Source: Blautia parvula
Lineage (GTDB): Bacteria > Bacillota > Clostridia > Lachnospirales > Lachnospiraceae
Direction of reading: 5' to 3'
DNA length: 64,000 nt
Assembly: GCF_020215665.1 (NCBI RefSeq)
Contig: NZ_CP084061.1
Location: 4,245,001-4,309,000 of the forward strand
This document shows, piece by piece, positions 10,331 to 20,152 of the stretch. A program made the position numbers and the translations under genes. The notes under the pieces are model-generated. The model was not told where the DNA came from. It did no database searches and saw nothing but the letters and a program-made list of their open reading frames with translations. Within the stretch, counting starts at the first letter, position 1; every line of letters begins with the position of its first letter.

Positions 10331-11602
10331 TTGGTTGCGTTGCTAACAAAGAGTACAATGCCGATTGTAAAATGGGTCGCTGAAGTAATGGGCTGGCTGA
10401 TGAACGGCATTTACAGTATCGGGGTCACAAACCTGGGCCTCTGCATTATTTTATTTACGATTATTATTTATATGTTCATGACGCCTCTGCAGATCAAACA
10501 GCAGAAGTTCTCTAAGATGAATGCAGTCATGTCCCCGGAATTACAGAAAATAAACAAGAAATATAAAGGCAAAAAAGACCAGAACTCACAGATGAAGATG
10601 CAGGAAGAGACCATGGCCGTATATGAAAAGTACGGTGTATCTCCTACAGGAAGCTGTCTGCAGATGGTTATTCAGATGCCTATCTTCTTCGCTCTGTACC
10701 AGGTTATCATCAAGATGCCGGGATACATCGGAGGAATTAAGCACATGTTCGATTCCGCAGTTGTTAAAATCACAAATGTTGACGGATATGTGGGAATCAT
10801 CACGGAATTTATTAAAGAGCATGGTATCAGAAGTTATAGCTGGCCCACAAATGGCAAGGGTGTAAATGATAACCATGTCATTGACTTTTTATACAGTCTG
10901 TCCCCCTCCCAGTGGGCAGATCTTGGCGATGTGGACAAGTTCAGCGGTTTTGCGCAGACCTTGAGTGACACTGCGGGTAAAATCCATCCCATGCAGAATT
11001 TCCTGGGTCTGAACATAGCGGACACACCGCTTTCCCTGATCAAGACAGGATGGAGTGAGCACACGTATCTTCTGATCGTTGCTGCGATCATGATTCCGCT
11101 GTTGTCCTGGCTGACTCAGATGCTGAACTTAAAATTAATGCCCACAGCAGCAACAGATGACACAAACAGCCAGATGAATGCCACAATGAAGGGTATGAAC
11201 ACTTTCATGCCTCTGTTTTCCGCTTTTATCTGTTTCTCATTCCCTGTAGGTATTGGTATCTACTGGATCGCCGGTTCTGTGATCCGCTGTGTACAGCAGC
11301 TTGTCATCAACAGACATCTGGACAATATGAATATGGATGATTTCATTAAAAAGAACCAGGAAAAGATGGCTAAGAAGCGTGCAAAAGCAGGACTTCCGCC
11401 GCAGAAGATCACGCAGCAGGCCAAGATGAATGTAAGAAACATTGAGGAGCCGAAGAAGACAACAGCTGAGGACAGAAATGCTGCAGTTCAGAAATCTACC
11501 GAATATTACAAGAATGTGCAGAATGCAAAACCGGGAAGTTTAGCTTCAAAGGCAAACATGGTTGCTCAATTTGATCAGAAAAACAAATCTAAGAAGAAGT
11601 AG
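10331..11602 (+). CDS. yidC: Membrane protein insertase YidC/OxaA
   Basis: Oxa1/YidC-family insertase of the cytoplasmic membrane, 423 residues. It has no large N-terminal extracytoplasmic domain, which is the Gram-positive form. Membrane segments are visible near residues 17-45, 95-125, 235-260 and 290-325. A hydrophilic insert of about 70 residues lies around 140-215. The C-terminus is a basic Lys-rich cytoplasmic tail that could contact ribosomes. The start is TTG at 10331, eight bases after AAGGAGG. Upstream lies a small leader ORF and hairpin. Confidence 0.93.
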   Translation: MVALLTKSTMPIVKWVAEVMGWLMNGIYSIGVTNLGLCIILFTIIIYMFMTPLQIKQQKFSKMNAVMSPELQKINKKYKGKKDQNSQMKMQEETMAVYEKYGVSPTGSCLQMVIQMPIFFALYQVIIKMPGYIGGIKHMFDSAVVKITNVDGYVGIITEFIKEHGIRSYSWPTNGKGVNDNHVIDFLYSLSPSQWADLGDVDKFSGFAQTLSDTAGKIHPMQNFLGLNIADTPLSLIKTGWSEHTYLLIVAAIMIPLLSWLTQMLNLKLMPTAATDDTNSQMNATMKGMNTFMPLFSAFICFSFPVGIGIYWIAGSVIRCVQQLVINRHLDNMNMDDFIKKNQEKMAKKRAKAGLPPQKITQQAKMNVRNIEEPKKTTAEDRNAAVQKSTEYYKNVQNAKPGSLASKANMVAQFDQKNKSKKK

Positions 11603-11620
11603 GGGTAAGGGGGAAGAAGC

Positions 11621-12478
11621 ATGGAATTCAAAGAATTTTCTGCAAAAACTGTAGACGAAGCGATCACAAAAGCTTGTCTGGATTTTGAGACCTCCAGTGA
11701 AAATCTGGAGATTCAGGTTTTATTTGAAGGTAGTTCAGGATTTTTAGGATTCGGAGCCAAACCGGCCAGGATCAATGTTCGCAGAAAAGAAGTATCCTTA
11801 CCAGAAGAACCAGTAATTGAAGAGGCTGTTCCGGTAAAAGAAGAGAGAAAAGAAGCACCAAAGGAAGAAAGAAAAGAAGCGAAAAAAGAGTTCAAGAGCG
11901 AGCCGAGAAGAGAGCCTAAGAGGGAGCCGAAAAAAGATGCCAGAAAGGCAGAGGCTTTCAAAGAGGATGTAAAACCGCAGCATGAAGAGCGGAAGGTCGT
12001 TGAGAGAACAGAAGAAGAGATCACAGCTGTCAAAGCAGACGCGGAGAAGTTCTTAAGCGGCGTGTTTAAAGCCATGGAGCTTGAAGTTGAGATCAAGATG
12101 GAATATAAGAGCGCGGAAGGCAACCTGGAAATTGAATTTTTAGGTGAGGACATGGGCATTCTTATAGGCAAGAGAGGACAGACTCTGGATTCTCTGCAGT
12201 ATCTCACAAGCCTTGTTGTCAACAAGGGAAGACAGGGATATATCCGTGTGAAGCTGGATACTGAGGATTACAGAAACAGGAGAAAAGAGACTCTGGAAAA
12301 TCTGGCAAAGAGCATTGCCTACAAAGTCAGAAAGACCAGAAAACCGGTTTCCCTGGAGCCGATGAATCCCTATGAGAGAAGAATCATCCACTCTGCATTA
12401 CAGGGCAACCGCTACGTGGAGACTTACAGTGAGGGAAATGAACCTTACCGCCACGTGGTTGTAAAGCTGAAAAAATAA
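11621..12478 (+). CDS. jag: RNA-binding protein Jag (KhpB/EloR)
   Basis: RNA-binding protein of 285 residues linked to cell-wall elongation control in Firmicutes. The N-terminal Jag_N domain covers about residues 1-52. A long charged linker rich in Glu, Lys and Arg spans about 60-135. The KH domain contains GILIGKRGQTLDSLQYLT near 180, and the R3H domain near 230-285 has NPYERRIIHSALQ. The ATG follows AAGGGGGAAG. It is the usual partner downstream of yidC. Confidence 0.94.
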   Translation: MEFKEFSAKTVDEAITKACLDFETSSENLEIQVLFEGSSGFLGFGAKPARINVRRKEVSLPEEPVIEEAVPVKEERKEAPKEERKEAKKEFKSEPRREPKREPKKDARKAEAFKEDVKPQHEERKVVERTEEEITAVKADAEKFLSGVFKAMELEVEIKMEYKSAEGNLEIEFLGEDMGILIGKRGQTLDSLQYLTSLVVNKGRQGYIRVKLDTEDYRNRRKETLENLAKSIAYKVRKTRKPVSLEPMNPYERRIIHSALQGNRYVETYSEGNEPYRHVVVKLKK

Positions 12479-12501
12479 TATATATTAAGTATGATTATTC
12501 T

Positions 12502-12560
12502 AGGTGAAAGCGTGAATAATGGAGAATAAATTTCTCTGCGCTTTCGCCTGGAATTTTTTT
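12502..12560 (+). terminator. Rho-independent terminator after jag
   Basis: Stem AGGTGAAAGCG (12502-12512) with CGCTTTCGCCT (12539-12549), followed three bases later by a run of seven T. The stem has 11 pairs, one a mismatch or wobble. It separates the rpmH-jag operon from mnmE. Confidence 0.85.
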
Positions 12561-12625
12561 AATTTTGACTATAAATTTACGTTACCTGTGTTAATGTTGA
12601 AATAGAATCAGAGGAGTTGAAGAAA

Positions 12626-13999
12626 ATGGCAGATACCATTGCAGCAATCGCCACAGCTATGACGGCATCGGGAATCGGAATCATCCGTATGAGCGGTCCC
12701 GAAAGCCGCGGGATAGTCCGGAAGGTTTACCGTTCCAAAGGCGGCAGAAAGCAGATTGACAAGGAACCGTCACACACCATTCACTATGGGTTTATCTATG
12801 ACGGGGAGGAAGAGATTGATGAGGTGCTGGTCATGCTCATGGACGGCCCCAGAAGCTATACCGGTGAGGATACGGTGGAGATTGACTGCCACGGCGGTGT
12901 TCTGGCCATGAAACGGGTGCTGGAGACCGTGATAAAATACGGCGCCCGCCCTGCAGAGCCGGGGGAATTTACAAAAAGGGCGTTCCTAAACGGAAGGATA
13001 GACCTGTCCCAGGCTGAAGCAGTGATTGATGTGATCAATGCCAAAAATGAATATGCGCTGAAAAGTTCCCTGAACCAGTTAAAGGGGTCTGTGCAGAAGG
13101 TGATCCGGGAAATCAGGGAGAGGATTATCTATCACATTGCCTATATTGAGTCAGCCCTGGATGACCCGGAGCATATCAGTATAGACGGATACGGGGAGAC
13201 CCTGGAAAGAGAAGTGGCTGTACAGAAATCCAGAATCGAGAGACTGCTGGAAACTGCCGGGGAAGGCAAGATGATGAAGGAGGGTATCAAGACCGTCATT
13301 GTGGGCAAACCAAATGCGGGAAAATCTTCACTTATGAACCTTCTTGTGGGAGAGGAGAGAGCCATTGTAACGGATATTGCGGGAACTACCAGGGATATTC
13401 TGGAGGAGACCATTGTCCTGCACGGCATTTCCCTCCGTATGATAGACACAGCCGGTATCAGGGATACAGAGGACCGTGTGGAACAGATCGGTGTGGGAAG
13501 AGCAAAAGAGTACGCAAAGGACGCGGACCTGATTCTCTACGTGGTGGATTCCTCTATCCCCCTGGATGAGAACGATGAGGAGATCATCTCCATGCTGGAA
13601 GATAAGAAGGCAGTCATTCTGCTGAATAAGACGGATCTGGATACAGTGGTCTCAGAGGAAAGCCTGAGGCTGAGGATGAACCATCCGGTGATACCTGTAT
13701 CCGCCAAGGAGGAGCAGGGGATCGATGTGCTGGAGCAGCAGATCAAAGATATGTTCTTTGAAGGCGAGCTGTCCTTTAATGATGAGGTATATATTACAAA
13801 TATCCGCCATAAGACGGCTTTGGAGGACGCTGTGAAAAGCCTGGAGCTTGTGGAAAACAGCATTGCCATGCAGATGCCTGAGGATTTCTTCTCCATTGAC
13901 CTGATGAACGCATACGAGAGTCTGGGAACCATTATCGGGGAGTCTGTGGGGGAAGACCTGGTAAATGAGATATTTGCGAAGTTCTGCACAGGAAAATAA
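12626..13999 (+). CDS. mnmE: tRNA modification GTPase MnmE
   Basis: GTPase that with MnmG makes the 5-carboxymethylaminomethyl group on wobble U34. It has 457 residues: an N-terminal formyl-THF-binding domain, a helical domain, and an inserted G domain with GKPNAGKSS (G1), GTTRD (G2), DTAG (G3) and NKTD (G4). It ends FCTGK with the catalytic Cys. The ATG at 12626 follows AGAGGAG. An upstream TTG at 12617 is rejected. mnmG follows 111 bp later. Confidence 0.96.
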   Translation: MADTIAAIATAMTASGIGIIRMSGPESRGIVRKVYRSKGGRKQIDKEPSHTIHYGFIYDGEEEIDEVLVMLMDGPRSYTGEDTVEIDCHGGVLAMKRVLETVIKYGARPAEPGEFTKRAFLNGRIDLSQAEAVIDVINAKNEYALKSSLNQLKGSVQKVIREIRERIIYHIAYIESALDDPEHISIDGYGETLEREVAVQKSRIERLLETAGEGKMMKEGIKTVIVGKPNAGKSSLMNLLVGEERAIVTDIAGTTRDILEETIVLHGISLRMIDTAGIRDTEDRVEQIGVGRAKEYAKDADLILYVVDSSIPLDENDEEIISMLEDKKAVILLNKTDLDTVVSEESLRLRMNHPVIPVSAKEEQGIDVLEQQIKDMFFEGELSFNDEVYITNIRHKTALEDAVKSLELVENSIAMQMPEDFFSIDLMNAYESLGTIIGESVGEDLVNEIFAKFCTGK

Positions 14000-14011
14000 A
14001 AATACGGTAGT

Positions 14012-14055
14012 GTTATCCACAAAAATCATCATATTTTATCGAAAATGTGGATAAC
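14012..14055. promoter_or_regulatory. Inverted pair of DnaA boxes before mnmG
   Basis: Two perfect DnaA boxes in inverted orientation: TTATCCACA (14013-14021) and TGTGGATAA (14046-14054), extended to a 10-bp dyad (GTTATCCACA / TGTGGATAAC) with 24 bases between. They lie in the mnmE-mnmG gap about 4.8 kb from the main origin cluster. They could bind DnaA to regulate mnmG-rsmG or to titrate DnaA. Confidence 0.75.
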
Positions 14056-14110
14056 AGAGTTCAAATAGAAAAATCATGTGAATAGTTATTTCAGAAAGGA
14101 AGCCATTAGA

Positions 14111-16015
14111 ATGAACAATCTGGTTGAGAATTACGATATTGCCATTGTGGGCGCGGGTCATGCCGGCTGTGAGGCTGCGCTTGCCTGTGCACGTCTGGGC
14201 CTTGAGACCATCATGTTCACAGTGAGCGTGGACAGTATTGCGCTGATGCCCTGCAATCCCAACATAGGCGGGAGTTCCAAGGGCCATCTGGTGAGAGAGA
14301 TTGATGCCCTTGGCGGTGAGATGGGAAAAAATATTGACAAGACCTTTATCCAGTCAAAAATGCTCAATGTATCGAAGGGACCTGCCGTCCATTCCCTGCG
14401 CGCCCAGGCGGACAAGCAGGAGTATACCAGGAGTATGAGAAGGGTACTGGAGAACACGGAACATCTCACCATCAAACAGGCCGAGGTGACAGAAATCCTG
14501 GCGCAGGAGCATAAGGCAGCAGGTGTAAAGACGTATTCAGGAGCCGTGTATCAGACAAAGGCTGTGGTGCTCTGTACCGGAACGTATCTGAAAGCCCGTT
14601 GCATCTACGGTGATGTAAGCAGTTATACAGGCCCGAACGGTCTGCAGGCTGCTAATTACCTGACGGAATCCCTGAAGAATCTGGGTGTGGAGATGTACCG
14701 GTTTAAGACGGGAACACCTGCCAGGATTGATAAGAGAAGTATTGACTTCTCCAAAATGGAAGAACAGTTCGGGGATGAGAGGGTGGTTCCCTTCTCCTTT
14801 TCCACGGATCCGGAGGATGTACAGATAGATCAGGCATCCTGCTGGCTTACTTATACCAATGAAAAGACGCATGAGATCATCAGGAACAACCTGGACCGCT
14901 CCCCTCTGTATTCCGGCATGATCGAGGGAACAGGGCCGAGATACTGCCCGTCTATTGAGGATAAAGTGGTAAAATTCGCGGATAAGAACAGACATCAGGT
15001 ATTCCTGGAGCCGGAAGGGCTGTATACCAATGAAATGTATGTGGGCGGCATGTCCAGCTCCCTGCCGGAGGATGTGCAGTATGAGATGTATCACTCCGTA
15101 CCCGGACTTGAGAATGCAAAGATTGTAAGGAATGCCTATGCCATAGAATACGACTGTATCAATGCAAGACAGCTTTATCCAACGCTTGAGTTCAAGGAGA
15201 TAAAAGGGCTTTTCTCAGGCGGACAGTTTAACGGAAGTTCCGGTTATGAGGAGGCAGCAGCCCAGGGGCTTGTGGCAGGGATCAATGCGGCCATGGAGGT
15301 GCTGGGACGGGAAATGCTCATACTGGACCGGTCCGAATCCTACATCGGCGTTCTGATCGATGACCTGGTGACTAAGGAAAACCATGAACCTTACAGAATG
15401 ATGACAAGCCGAGCGGAATACCGCCTGCTCCTCAGACAGGACAACGCGGACCTGCGCCTCAGGGAAAAAGGGTATCAGGTGGGTCTGGTGAGTGAGGAAG
15501 AGTATCAGTATGTACTCTGGAAGAAACAGAAGATAGAGGAGGAGGCAGCTCGTGTGGAGAATACCTTTGTGGGTGCTTCAAAGGAAGTGCAGGAACTTCT
15601 GGAATCTTACGGAAGTACACTGCTGAAAAACGGTTCCTCTCTGGCAGAGCTGATCAGGCGTCCGGAACTTTCCTACAAAATTCTGGCGCCGCTGGATAAA
15701 AAAAGGCCGAAACTTCCTGAGGATGTGGCAGAACAGGTAAACATTAACATCAAGTATGACGGTTATATCCGCAGGCAGTTAAAACAGGTGGAACAGTTTA
15801 AGAAACTGGAGACAAAACGTCTGCCTGAGGACCTGGATTATGAGGAAATAAGCGGATTGAGGATAGAGGCAAAGCAGAAGTTAAAGGAATACAGGCCGGT
15901 ATCTATGGGACAGGCGTCCAGGATCGCGGGTGTATCCCCGGCGGATATATCGGTACTGCTTGTATATATGGAATCTTACAGAAGAAACGGAATTCATAAG
16001 GAGGCGGATGCATGA
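14111..16015 (+). CDS. mnmG: tRNA U34 carboxymethylaminomethyl synthase subunit MnmG
   Basis: FAD-dependent partner of MnmE in U34 modification, 634 residues. The N-terminal Rossmann motif is [18 protein letters not shown] near residue 15. [18 protein letters not shown] and the C-terminal helical domain with [12 protein letters not shown] are typical. The ATG at 14111 follows AGAAAGGAAG. An upstream in-frame GTG at 14078 is less likely. It overlaps rsmG by four bases (ATGA). Confidence 0.97.
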   Translation: MNNLVENYDIAIVGAGHAGCEAALACARLGLETIMFTVSVDSIALMPCNPNIGGSSKGHLVREIDALGGEMGKNIDKTFIQSKMLNVSKGPAVHSLRAQADKQEYTRSMRRVLENTEHLTIKQAEVTEILAQEHKAAGVKTYSGAVYQTKAVVLCTGTYLKARCIYGDVSSYTGPNGLQAANYLTESLKNLGVEMYRFKTGTPARIDKRSIDFSKMEEQFGDERVVPFSFSTDPEDVQIDQASCWLTYTNEKTHEIIRNNLDRSPLYSGMIEGTGPRYCPSIEDKVVKFADKNRHQVFLEPEGLYTNEMYVGGMSSSLPEDVQYEMYHSVPGLENAKIVRNAYAIEYDCINARQLYPTLEFKEIKGLFSGGQFNGSSGYEEAAAQGLVAGINAAMEVLGREMLILDRSESYIGVLIDDLVTKENHEPYRMMTSRAEYRLLLRQDNADLRLREKGYQVGLVSEEEYQYVLWKKQKIEEEAARVENTFVGASKEVQELLESYGSTLLKNGSSLAELIRRPELSYKILAPLDKKRPKLPEDVAEQVNINIKYDGYIRRQLKQVEQFKKLETKRLPEDLDYEEISGLRIEAKQKLKEYRPVSMGQASRIAGVSPADISVLLVYMESYRRNGIHKEADA

Positions 16016-16761
16016 GTGAAGTGACAAATCAGGAACAGAAGGCATACTGCCTGGATATACTGGAGAATGGCTGCGGGGAATTGGGGCTGACCTTAACAGA
16101 GGAACAGAAGCAGCAGTTTGTGCGCTACTACGAGATGCTGGTGGAATGGAACAAGGTCATGAATCTGACGGGAATTACGGAGTTCGAGGAAGTTTTGACA
16201 AAACATTTTGTGGACAGTCTCTCTATTGTAAAAGCCCTGGATATGGAGAATATAAAATCCTGCATTGATGTGGGAACCGGAGCGGGATTCCCGGGGATTC
16301 CCCTTAAAATTGTATTTCCCCACCTTCAGGTGACACTTCTGGATTCCCTGAATAAACGTCTTAAATTTTTGGATGCCGTCATAGAAGACCTGGGGCTTGA
16401 GAGCATCTACACCGTGCACGGACGTGCAGAGGACGGGGCCAGAAGGCCGGAGCTCAGGGAACAGTATGATCTCAGTGTTACCAGGGCAGTGGCAAGGCTA
16501 TGTACCATCAGTGAGTATTGCATGCCTTATGTAAAGGAAGGCGGCTTCTTTGTAGCTTATAAGTCAGGCAGAGTGAAAGAGGAACTTATGGAGGGGAAGA
16601 AAGCAGTATCCGTACTGGGAGGAAAGCTGGAGAAGACAGAAGAATTTCTCCTTCCGGGAACAGATATGGAGCGTTCCCTTGTAGTGATTCAGAAGGCAAA
16701 GCCTACACCGAAGAAATATCCGCGCAAAGCGGGAACTCCGGCGAAGGAGCCTATTTTGTGA
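16012..16761 (+). CDS. rsmG: 16S rRNA m7G527 methyltransferase RsmG
   Basis: SAM-dependent methyltransferase that forms m7G527 in 16S rRNA, 249 residues. The SAM-binding motif is [15 protein letters not shown] near residue 85, and [11 protein letters not shown] is conserved further on. Its start overlaps the mnmG stop (ATGA), so the two are translationally coupled. A Lys/Pro-rich C-terminal tail follows the fold. Confidence 0.96.
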   Translation: MSEVTNQEQKAYCLDILENGCGELGLTLTEEQKQQFVRYYEMLVEWNKVMNLTGITEFEEVLTKHFVDSLSIVKALDMENIKSCIDVGTGAGFPGIPLKIVFPHLQVTLLDSLNKRLKFLDAVIEDLGLESIYTVHGRAEDGARRPELREQYDLSVTRAVARLCTISEYCMPYVKEGGFFVAYKSGRVKEELMEGKKAVSVLGGKLEKTEEFLLPGTDMERSLVVIQKAKPTPKKYPRKAGTPAKEPIL

Positions 16762-16771
16762 GGTGAGCAGA

Positions 16772-17659
16772 ATGGAATTGAAAGAAAGCCTGAAAAAGAG
16801 AGTAGAACTGTTTAAGAAAGAAAATCCTGTTGCTGACAAGGTAAAGGACAGGATCACTGCACCTTCCATGCCGTTTTTCGGGGAGGAAATTTTAGAGAAA
16901 GCAGTGACAGCCATTCTGGAGGGGGAGAATATCCTTCTCTGCGGAGACAAGGCCACGGGAAAGAATGTACTTGCCGAGAATCTGGCATGGATTTTCGGAA
17001 GGCCGCTTTACAATGTATCTTTCCATGTGAATACGGACAGCAGCACTTTGATCGGCACAGATACCTTTGTGGGCAATGAGGTAAAGCTTCGGAAAGGGCC
17101 TATTTACCAGTGCGCCAGATACGGGGGATTCGGAATCCTGGATGAGATCAATATGGCAAAGAATGATGCAGTGTCCGTCCTTCATGCAACGCTTGACTAC
17201 AGGCGGGTCATTGATGTACCGGGATATGACAAGATAGATCTGGACCCGGCTACGCGGTTTATTGCTACCATGAATTATGGGTATGCGGGGACTAAGGAGT
17301 TAAATGAGGCCCTGGTCTCCAGGTTCATGGTGATCAATATGCCGTCCATGACGGAAGACAGGCTCATGGGAATCTTAAAGAGCGCGTTTCCTGATGTGAA
17401 GGACGGGGCACTTGAACAGTTCTCAGGACTTTTCCTGGATCTGCAGCTCAAGGCAAAAAACGGAGAGATTTCAACCAAAGCGGTGGATATGCGTGGACTG
17501 ATTGGGGCATTGAAGCTGATAAAAGGCGGTTTAAACCCGGTTGATGCCATTGATATGGGAATCACGGATAAATGTTTCGACGCGTTTGAGAGAGAGCTGA
17601 TTGCTGATATCGTCATGACCCGGATACCTGAGGAGTGGACCAGCAGCGATGTATTTTAA
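16772..17659 (+). CDS. MoxR-family AAA+ ATPase
   Basis: AAA+ ATPase of 295 residues. Walker A is GDKATGKN near residue 57, Walker B is GFGILDEINMAKND near 115, and sensor 1 is FIATMNYGYAGT near 155. The ATG at 16772 follows GAGGTG six bases upstream, 10 bp after rsmG. It is directly followed by a von Willebrand A domain protein. MoxR-VWA pairs act as chaperone systems that remodel or insert cofactors into targets. The target here is unknown. Confidence 0.88.
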   Translation: MELKESLKKRVELFKKENPVADKVKDRITAPSMPFFGEEILEKAVTAILEGENILLCGDKATGKNVLAENLAWIFGRPLYNVSFHVNTDSSTLIGTDTFVGNEVKLRKGPIYQCARYGGFGILDEINMAKNDAVSVLHATLDYRRVIDVPGYDKIDLDPATRFIATMNYGYAGTKELNEALVSRFMVINMPSMTEDRLMGILKSAFPDVKDGALEQFSGLFLDLQLKAKNGEISTKAVDMRGLIGALKLIKGGLNPVDAIDMGITDKCFDAFERELIADIVMTRIPEEWTSSDVF

Positions 17660-17686
17660 ACAGACGCATATGGGGAGATGTATTGT

Positions 17687-19441
17687 ATGGAAAACGAAGA
17701 TAGATGGGAAGCAGAGGCAAACCGTCTGGATATCCAGAACAGGATCAGGAATCTCATGTGGACGGTCAGCCAGGATTATGAACTGGACATTGAGGTGGAT
17801 CCGGAGGCCTGGCAGAAGTCAAAATACATTGCCTTTTATGATGCTGTCCGGCATGGAGGATTTGCCAGGTATTTCAGCGTTGAAGAGTATGAGTCTTACA
17901 TAACGAAAAAGGTCTATGCCGGATGGGAACCGTCTGTGCTCCTTGCACTGGGAAGATTGTGTATTGACTGCGCTGTGTATAAAAAGCTGGAAAAGGAGCG
18001 GCGCGGCGTGGCGTCCATACGGCGCAGAGCCATGCGGGATACGCTGGAAAAGGACAGCATGAGGCTTACGCATACGGATTGGGGTAATATAGAAGCATGC
18101 TATCTGCGGTATATGCTGGATAAAACGGAGGCGGATGAGAGAAACCAGAGACTGATAGAGCTTATCTGTACGCTGGAAGACGCAGAGGATACTTCACAGA
18201 TTGTAAATTGTCTCGGTGCTGTATATGAGGGGGCATATGCCAAGGGATTTACGAAGAAGTTCAAGGGCCTCAGCGAGGAACTCAGGGATTCTGAGGAGAA
18301 CAGTAAAGAGTATACGGATAAAGAGAATCTGGAGGAGGAATCCGAGGAGAGTGAGGATGAGCATAAGGTAAATCTTTTTACCGATGAACTGATGGAGGAG
18401 GAAGATCTGCTGAACCGGCACAAGGCAAATGTGATCGTGCTGGACGAGGAATCTTCCGCCCGCCTGGATGAGTATGTAGAGCTTAATTATGGAAGGAGCT
18501 ATCTGTCTGTCCAGGAACAGAAGCATCAGAACAGCCAGGTCTGCAGGGGCAGCCATGAGGGCTGTCGTCTGCATTTTACAGACGGGCTGCTGCACGGGGA
18601 TCTGGAGGAGAGCGCCAAGGCTGAGTATGTAAAAAAGGTCAGAGATGATAATCTCAGGGTGCTGAATCTGAACCAGATGGTGACCAGACAGAATGTGCAG
18701 ATGCTGGCAAATACACTGAAGCGGGCACTTCTTACCAGAAATGAGAGGGAAGTGGTGTCCAGTGAGTATGGGAGTATCTGTGCAAGAAAGTTGTGGAATC
18801 TGGGGAGGACAGACAACAGAAGGCTGTTTGAGCGCGAAATTATACGGGATAACACGGATTTCGCTGTGGAGATATTGATTGATGCAAGCGGCTCCCAACA
18901 GGGCAGACAGGCCCTTGTAGCGCTTCAGGGATATATTATCAGTGAGGCCCTGAGCATTGTGAGGATTCCGCAGAGGGTTATGGGATTCTGTACTTTTGGA
19001 GATTTTACTATTATGCAGAGATTCCGGGATTATGAGGATGACAGGGCCGCAAATGAGAGGATCTTTGAATTCTACGGTTCTGCCAATAACCGTGACGGGC
19101 TGGCTGTGAGAGCGGCGGCGGAAAGCCTGGAGAAACGGAAGGAAGAGAATAAGATTCTGATCGTACTCAGCGACGGAAGGCCAAATGATGTGATCGCAGG
19201 AAGCCTGAGGGGGAGTAAGAAGGAGGCTTATTGTACGGAATTTGCGGTGAAGGATACGGCTACAGAAGTGCGGAAGCTTAGGAATAAGAGGATTGCAGTG
19301 CTTGGAGTGTTTGCGGGGGAGGAGGAGGACCTGCAGGCAGAGAAGAAGATATTCGGGAGAGATTTTGCTTATATCCGGGATATTGGGAATTTTGCTAATG
19401 TTGTGGGACGGTATTTGAAGAGACAGCTTCTGGATGTTTAA
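17687..19441 (+). CDS. VWA-domain protein paired with MoxR ATPase
   Basis: A 584-residue cytoplasmic protein of the CobT-like VWA type. The N-terminal half is helical and charged, with a very acidic stretch around residues 200-235. The C-terminal VWA domain starts near 395 with a MIDAS DASGS (ILIDASGSQQGRQ) and has VLSDGRPND further on. The ATG at 17687 has GGGGAG nine bases upstream. An ATG at 17678 has no room for a ribosome site. It is 27 bp after the MoxR gene. Cobalt-chelatase function is not supported, as no cobalamin genes are nearby. Confidence 0.82.
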   Translation: MENEDRWEAEANRLDIQNRIRNLMWTVSQDYELDIEVDPEAWQKSKYIAFYDAVRHGGFARYFSVEEYESYITKKVYAGWEPSVLLALGRLCIDCAVYKKLEKERRGVASIRRRAMRDTLEKDSMRLTHTDWGNIEACYLRYMLDKTEADERNQRLIELICTLEDAEDTSQIVNCLGAVYEGAYAKGFTKKFKGLSEELRDSEENSKEYTDKENLEEESEESEDEHKVNLFTDELMEEEDLLNRHKANVIVLDEESSARLDEYVELNYGRSYLSVQEQKHQNSQVCRGSHEGCRLHFTDGLLHGDLEESAKAEYVKKVRDDNLRVLNLNQMVTRQNVQMLANTLKRALLTRNEREVVSSEYGSICARKLWNLGRTDNRRLFEREIIRDNTDFAVEILIDASGSQQGRQALVALQGYIISEALSIVRIPQRVMGFCTFGDFTIMQRFRDYEDDRAANERIFEFYGSANNRDGLAVRAAAESLEKRKEENKILIVLSDGRPNDVIAGSLRGSKKEAYCTEFAVKDTATEVRKLRNKRIAVLGVFAGEEEDLQAEKKIFGRDFAYIRDIGNFANVVGRYLKRQLLDV

Positions 19442-19577
19442 AAGCGGCTGGCGGGGAATAGGGTTTGTTTCGTGCCCTGTCCTCCTGCCGAGCCTTCTTA
19501 AATCCGCGGAGGGGGATGTGGCAGCGGGAGGATAGAGCGCGGAGCGGAATGCGGCAGCAGGAGGCCGGTATTAGTGG

Positions 19578-20126
19578 TCAGAGAGTTGGTAAGGGGTGTT
19601 TTTTCAGGAAAGCCTGGGTGTTGGTAATGCCTTCCGTGAGGACGGACTGGTAGACATCCATGCTGGTGTATTTGTCATAGCGATAGAGACCTTGGGAGAG
19701 AAGGTCTTTTTTTATTGTTGTGATGGCTGTTTTCAGGGATGGAGTCTGGCGGCAGAGCGTGGTTATGTTGTCGCAGTAAGCTTCGGCTTTGGTAATGGTT
19801 TCCCGGTCAAAAAACCAAAGATCAAAGTTCCAGAGTTCATCCATGAATAGGGCGTGAAAGCCGTGGAACCAGACCGTTTTGCCCTCATCGTTGATTTCCT
19901 CGCGGGCTTCGTACCAGGTGGGGCGGAAGGTTGTCAGGATATAGAGTGTAAGTGAATGAAGTTTTTCAAGGGTCATGGAATCGTTTCGGATGTCAATGTC
20001 CAAATCGTTGTAAACCATCATATCCATACGGTAGCTGCCGATGGGGTGAGGTTCACCGTATTTTTTCAGTTCTTGGCAGAGCCCGGTTTCGTGGAGGAGT
20101 TTATCTGCTTTTTCTTTTATTGTCAT
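19578..20126 (-). CDS. Nucleotidyltransferase-fold protein
   Basis: A 182-residue protein I cannot assign to a named family. The segment PIGSYRMDMMVYNDLDIDI fits the hG[GS]...DxD metal-binding pattern of the polymerase-beta nucleotidyltransferase fold, as in antitoxin or aminoglycoside-transferase relatives. The ATG at 20126 has GAAAGGA upstream. An in-frame TTG at 20156 would overlap the preceding gene. It is co-directional with the alkyltransferase-like gene 26 bp upstream. The substrate is unknown. The 136 bp to its right-hand neighbour (19442-19577) is GC-rich with imperfect short dyads and no gene. Confidence 0.6.
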   Translation of the reverse strand: MTIKEKADKLLHETGLCQELKKYGEPHPIGSYRMDMMVYNDLDIDIRNDSMTLEKLHSLTLYILTTFRPTWYEAREEINDEGKTVWFHGFHALFMDELWNFDLWFFDRETITKAEAYCDNITTLCRQTPSLKTAITTIKKDLLSQGLYRYDKYTSMDVYQSVLTEGITNTQAFLKKHPLPTL

Positions 20127-20152
20127 AATTTTTCCTTTCATTTTTTCAGAAT

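Noticed and set aside
17687-19441. Cobaltochelatase subunit CobT
   Set aside because: Only the VWA/acidic-linker layout is shared. No cobalamin genes are nearby, and MoxR-VWA pairing explains it better.
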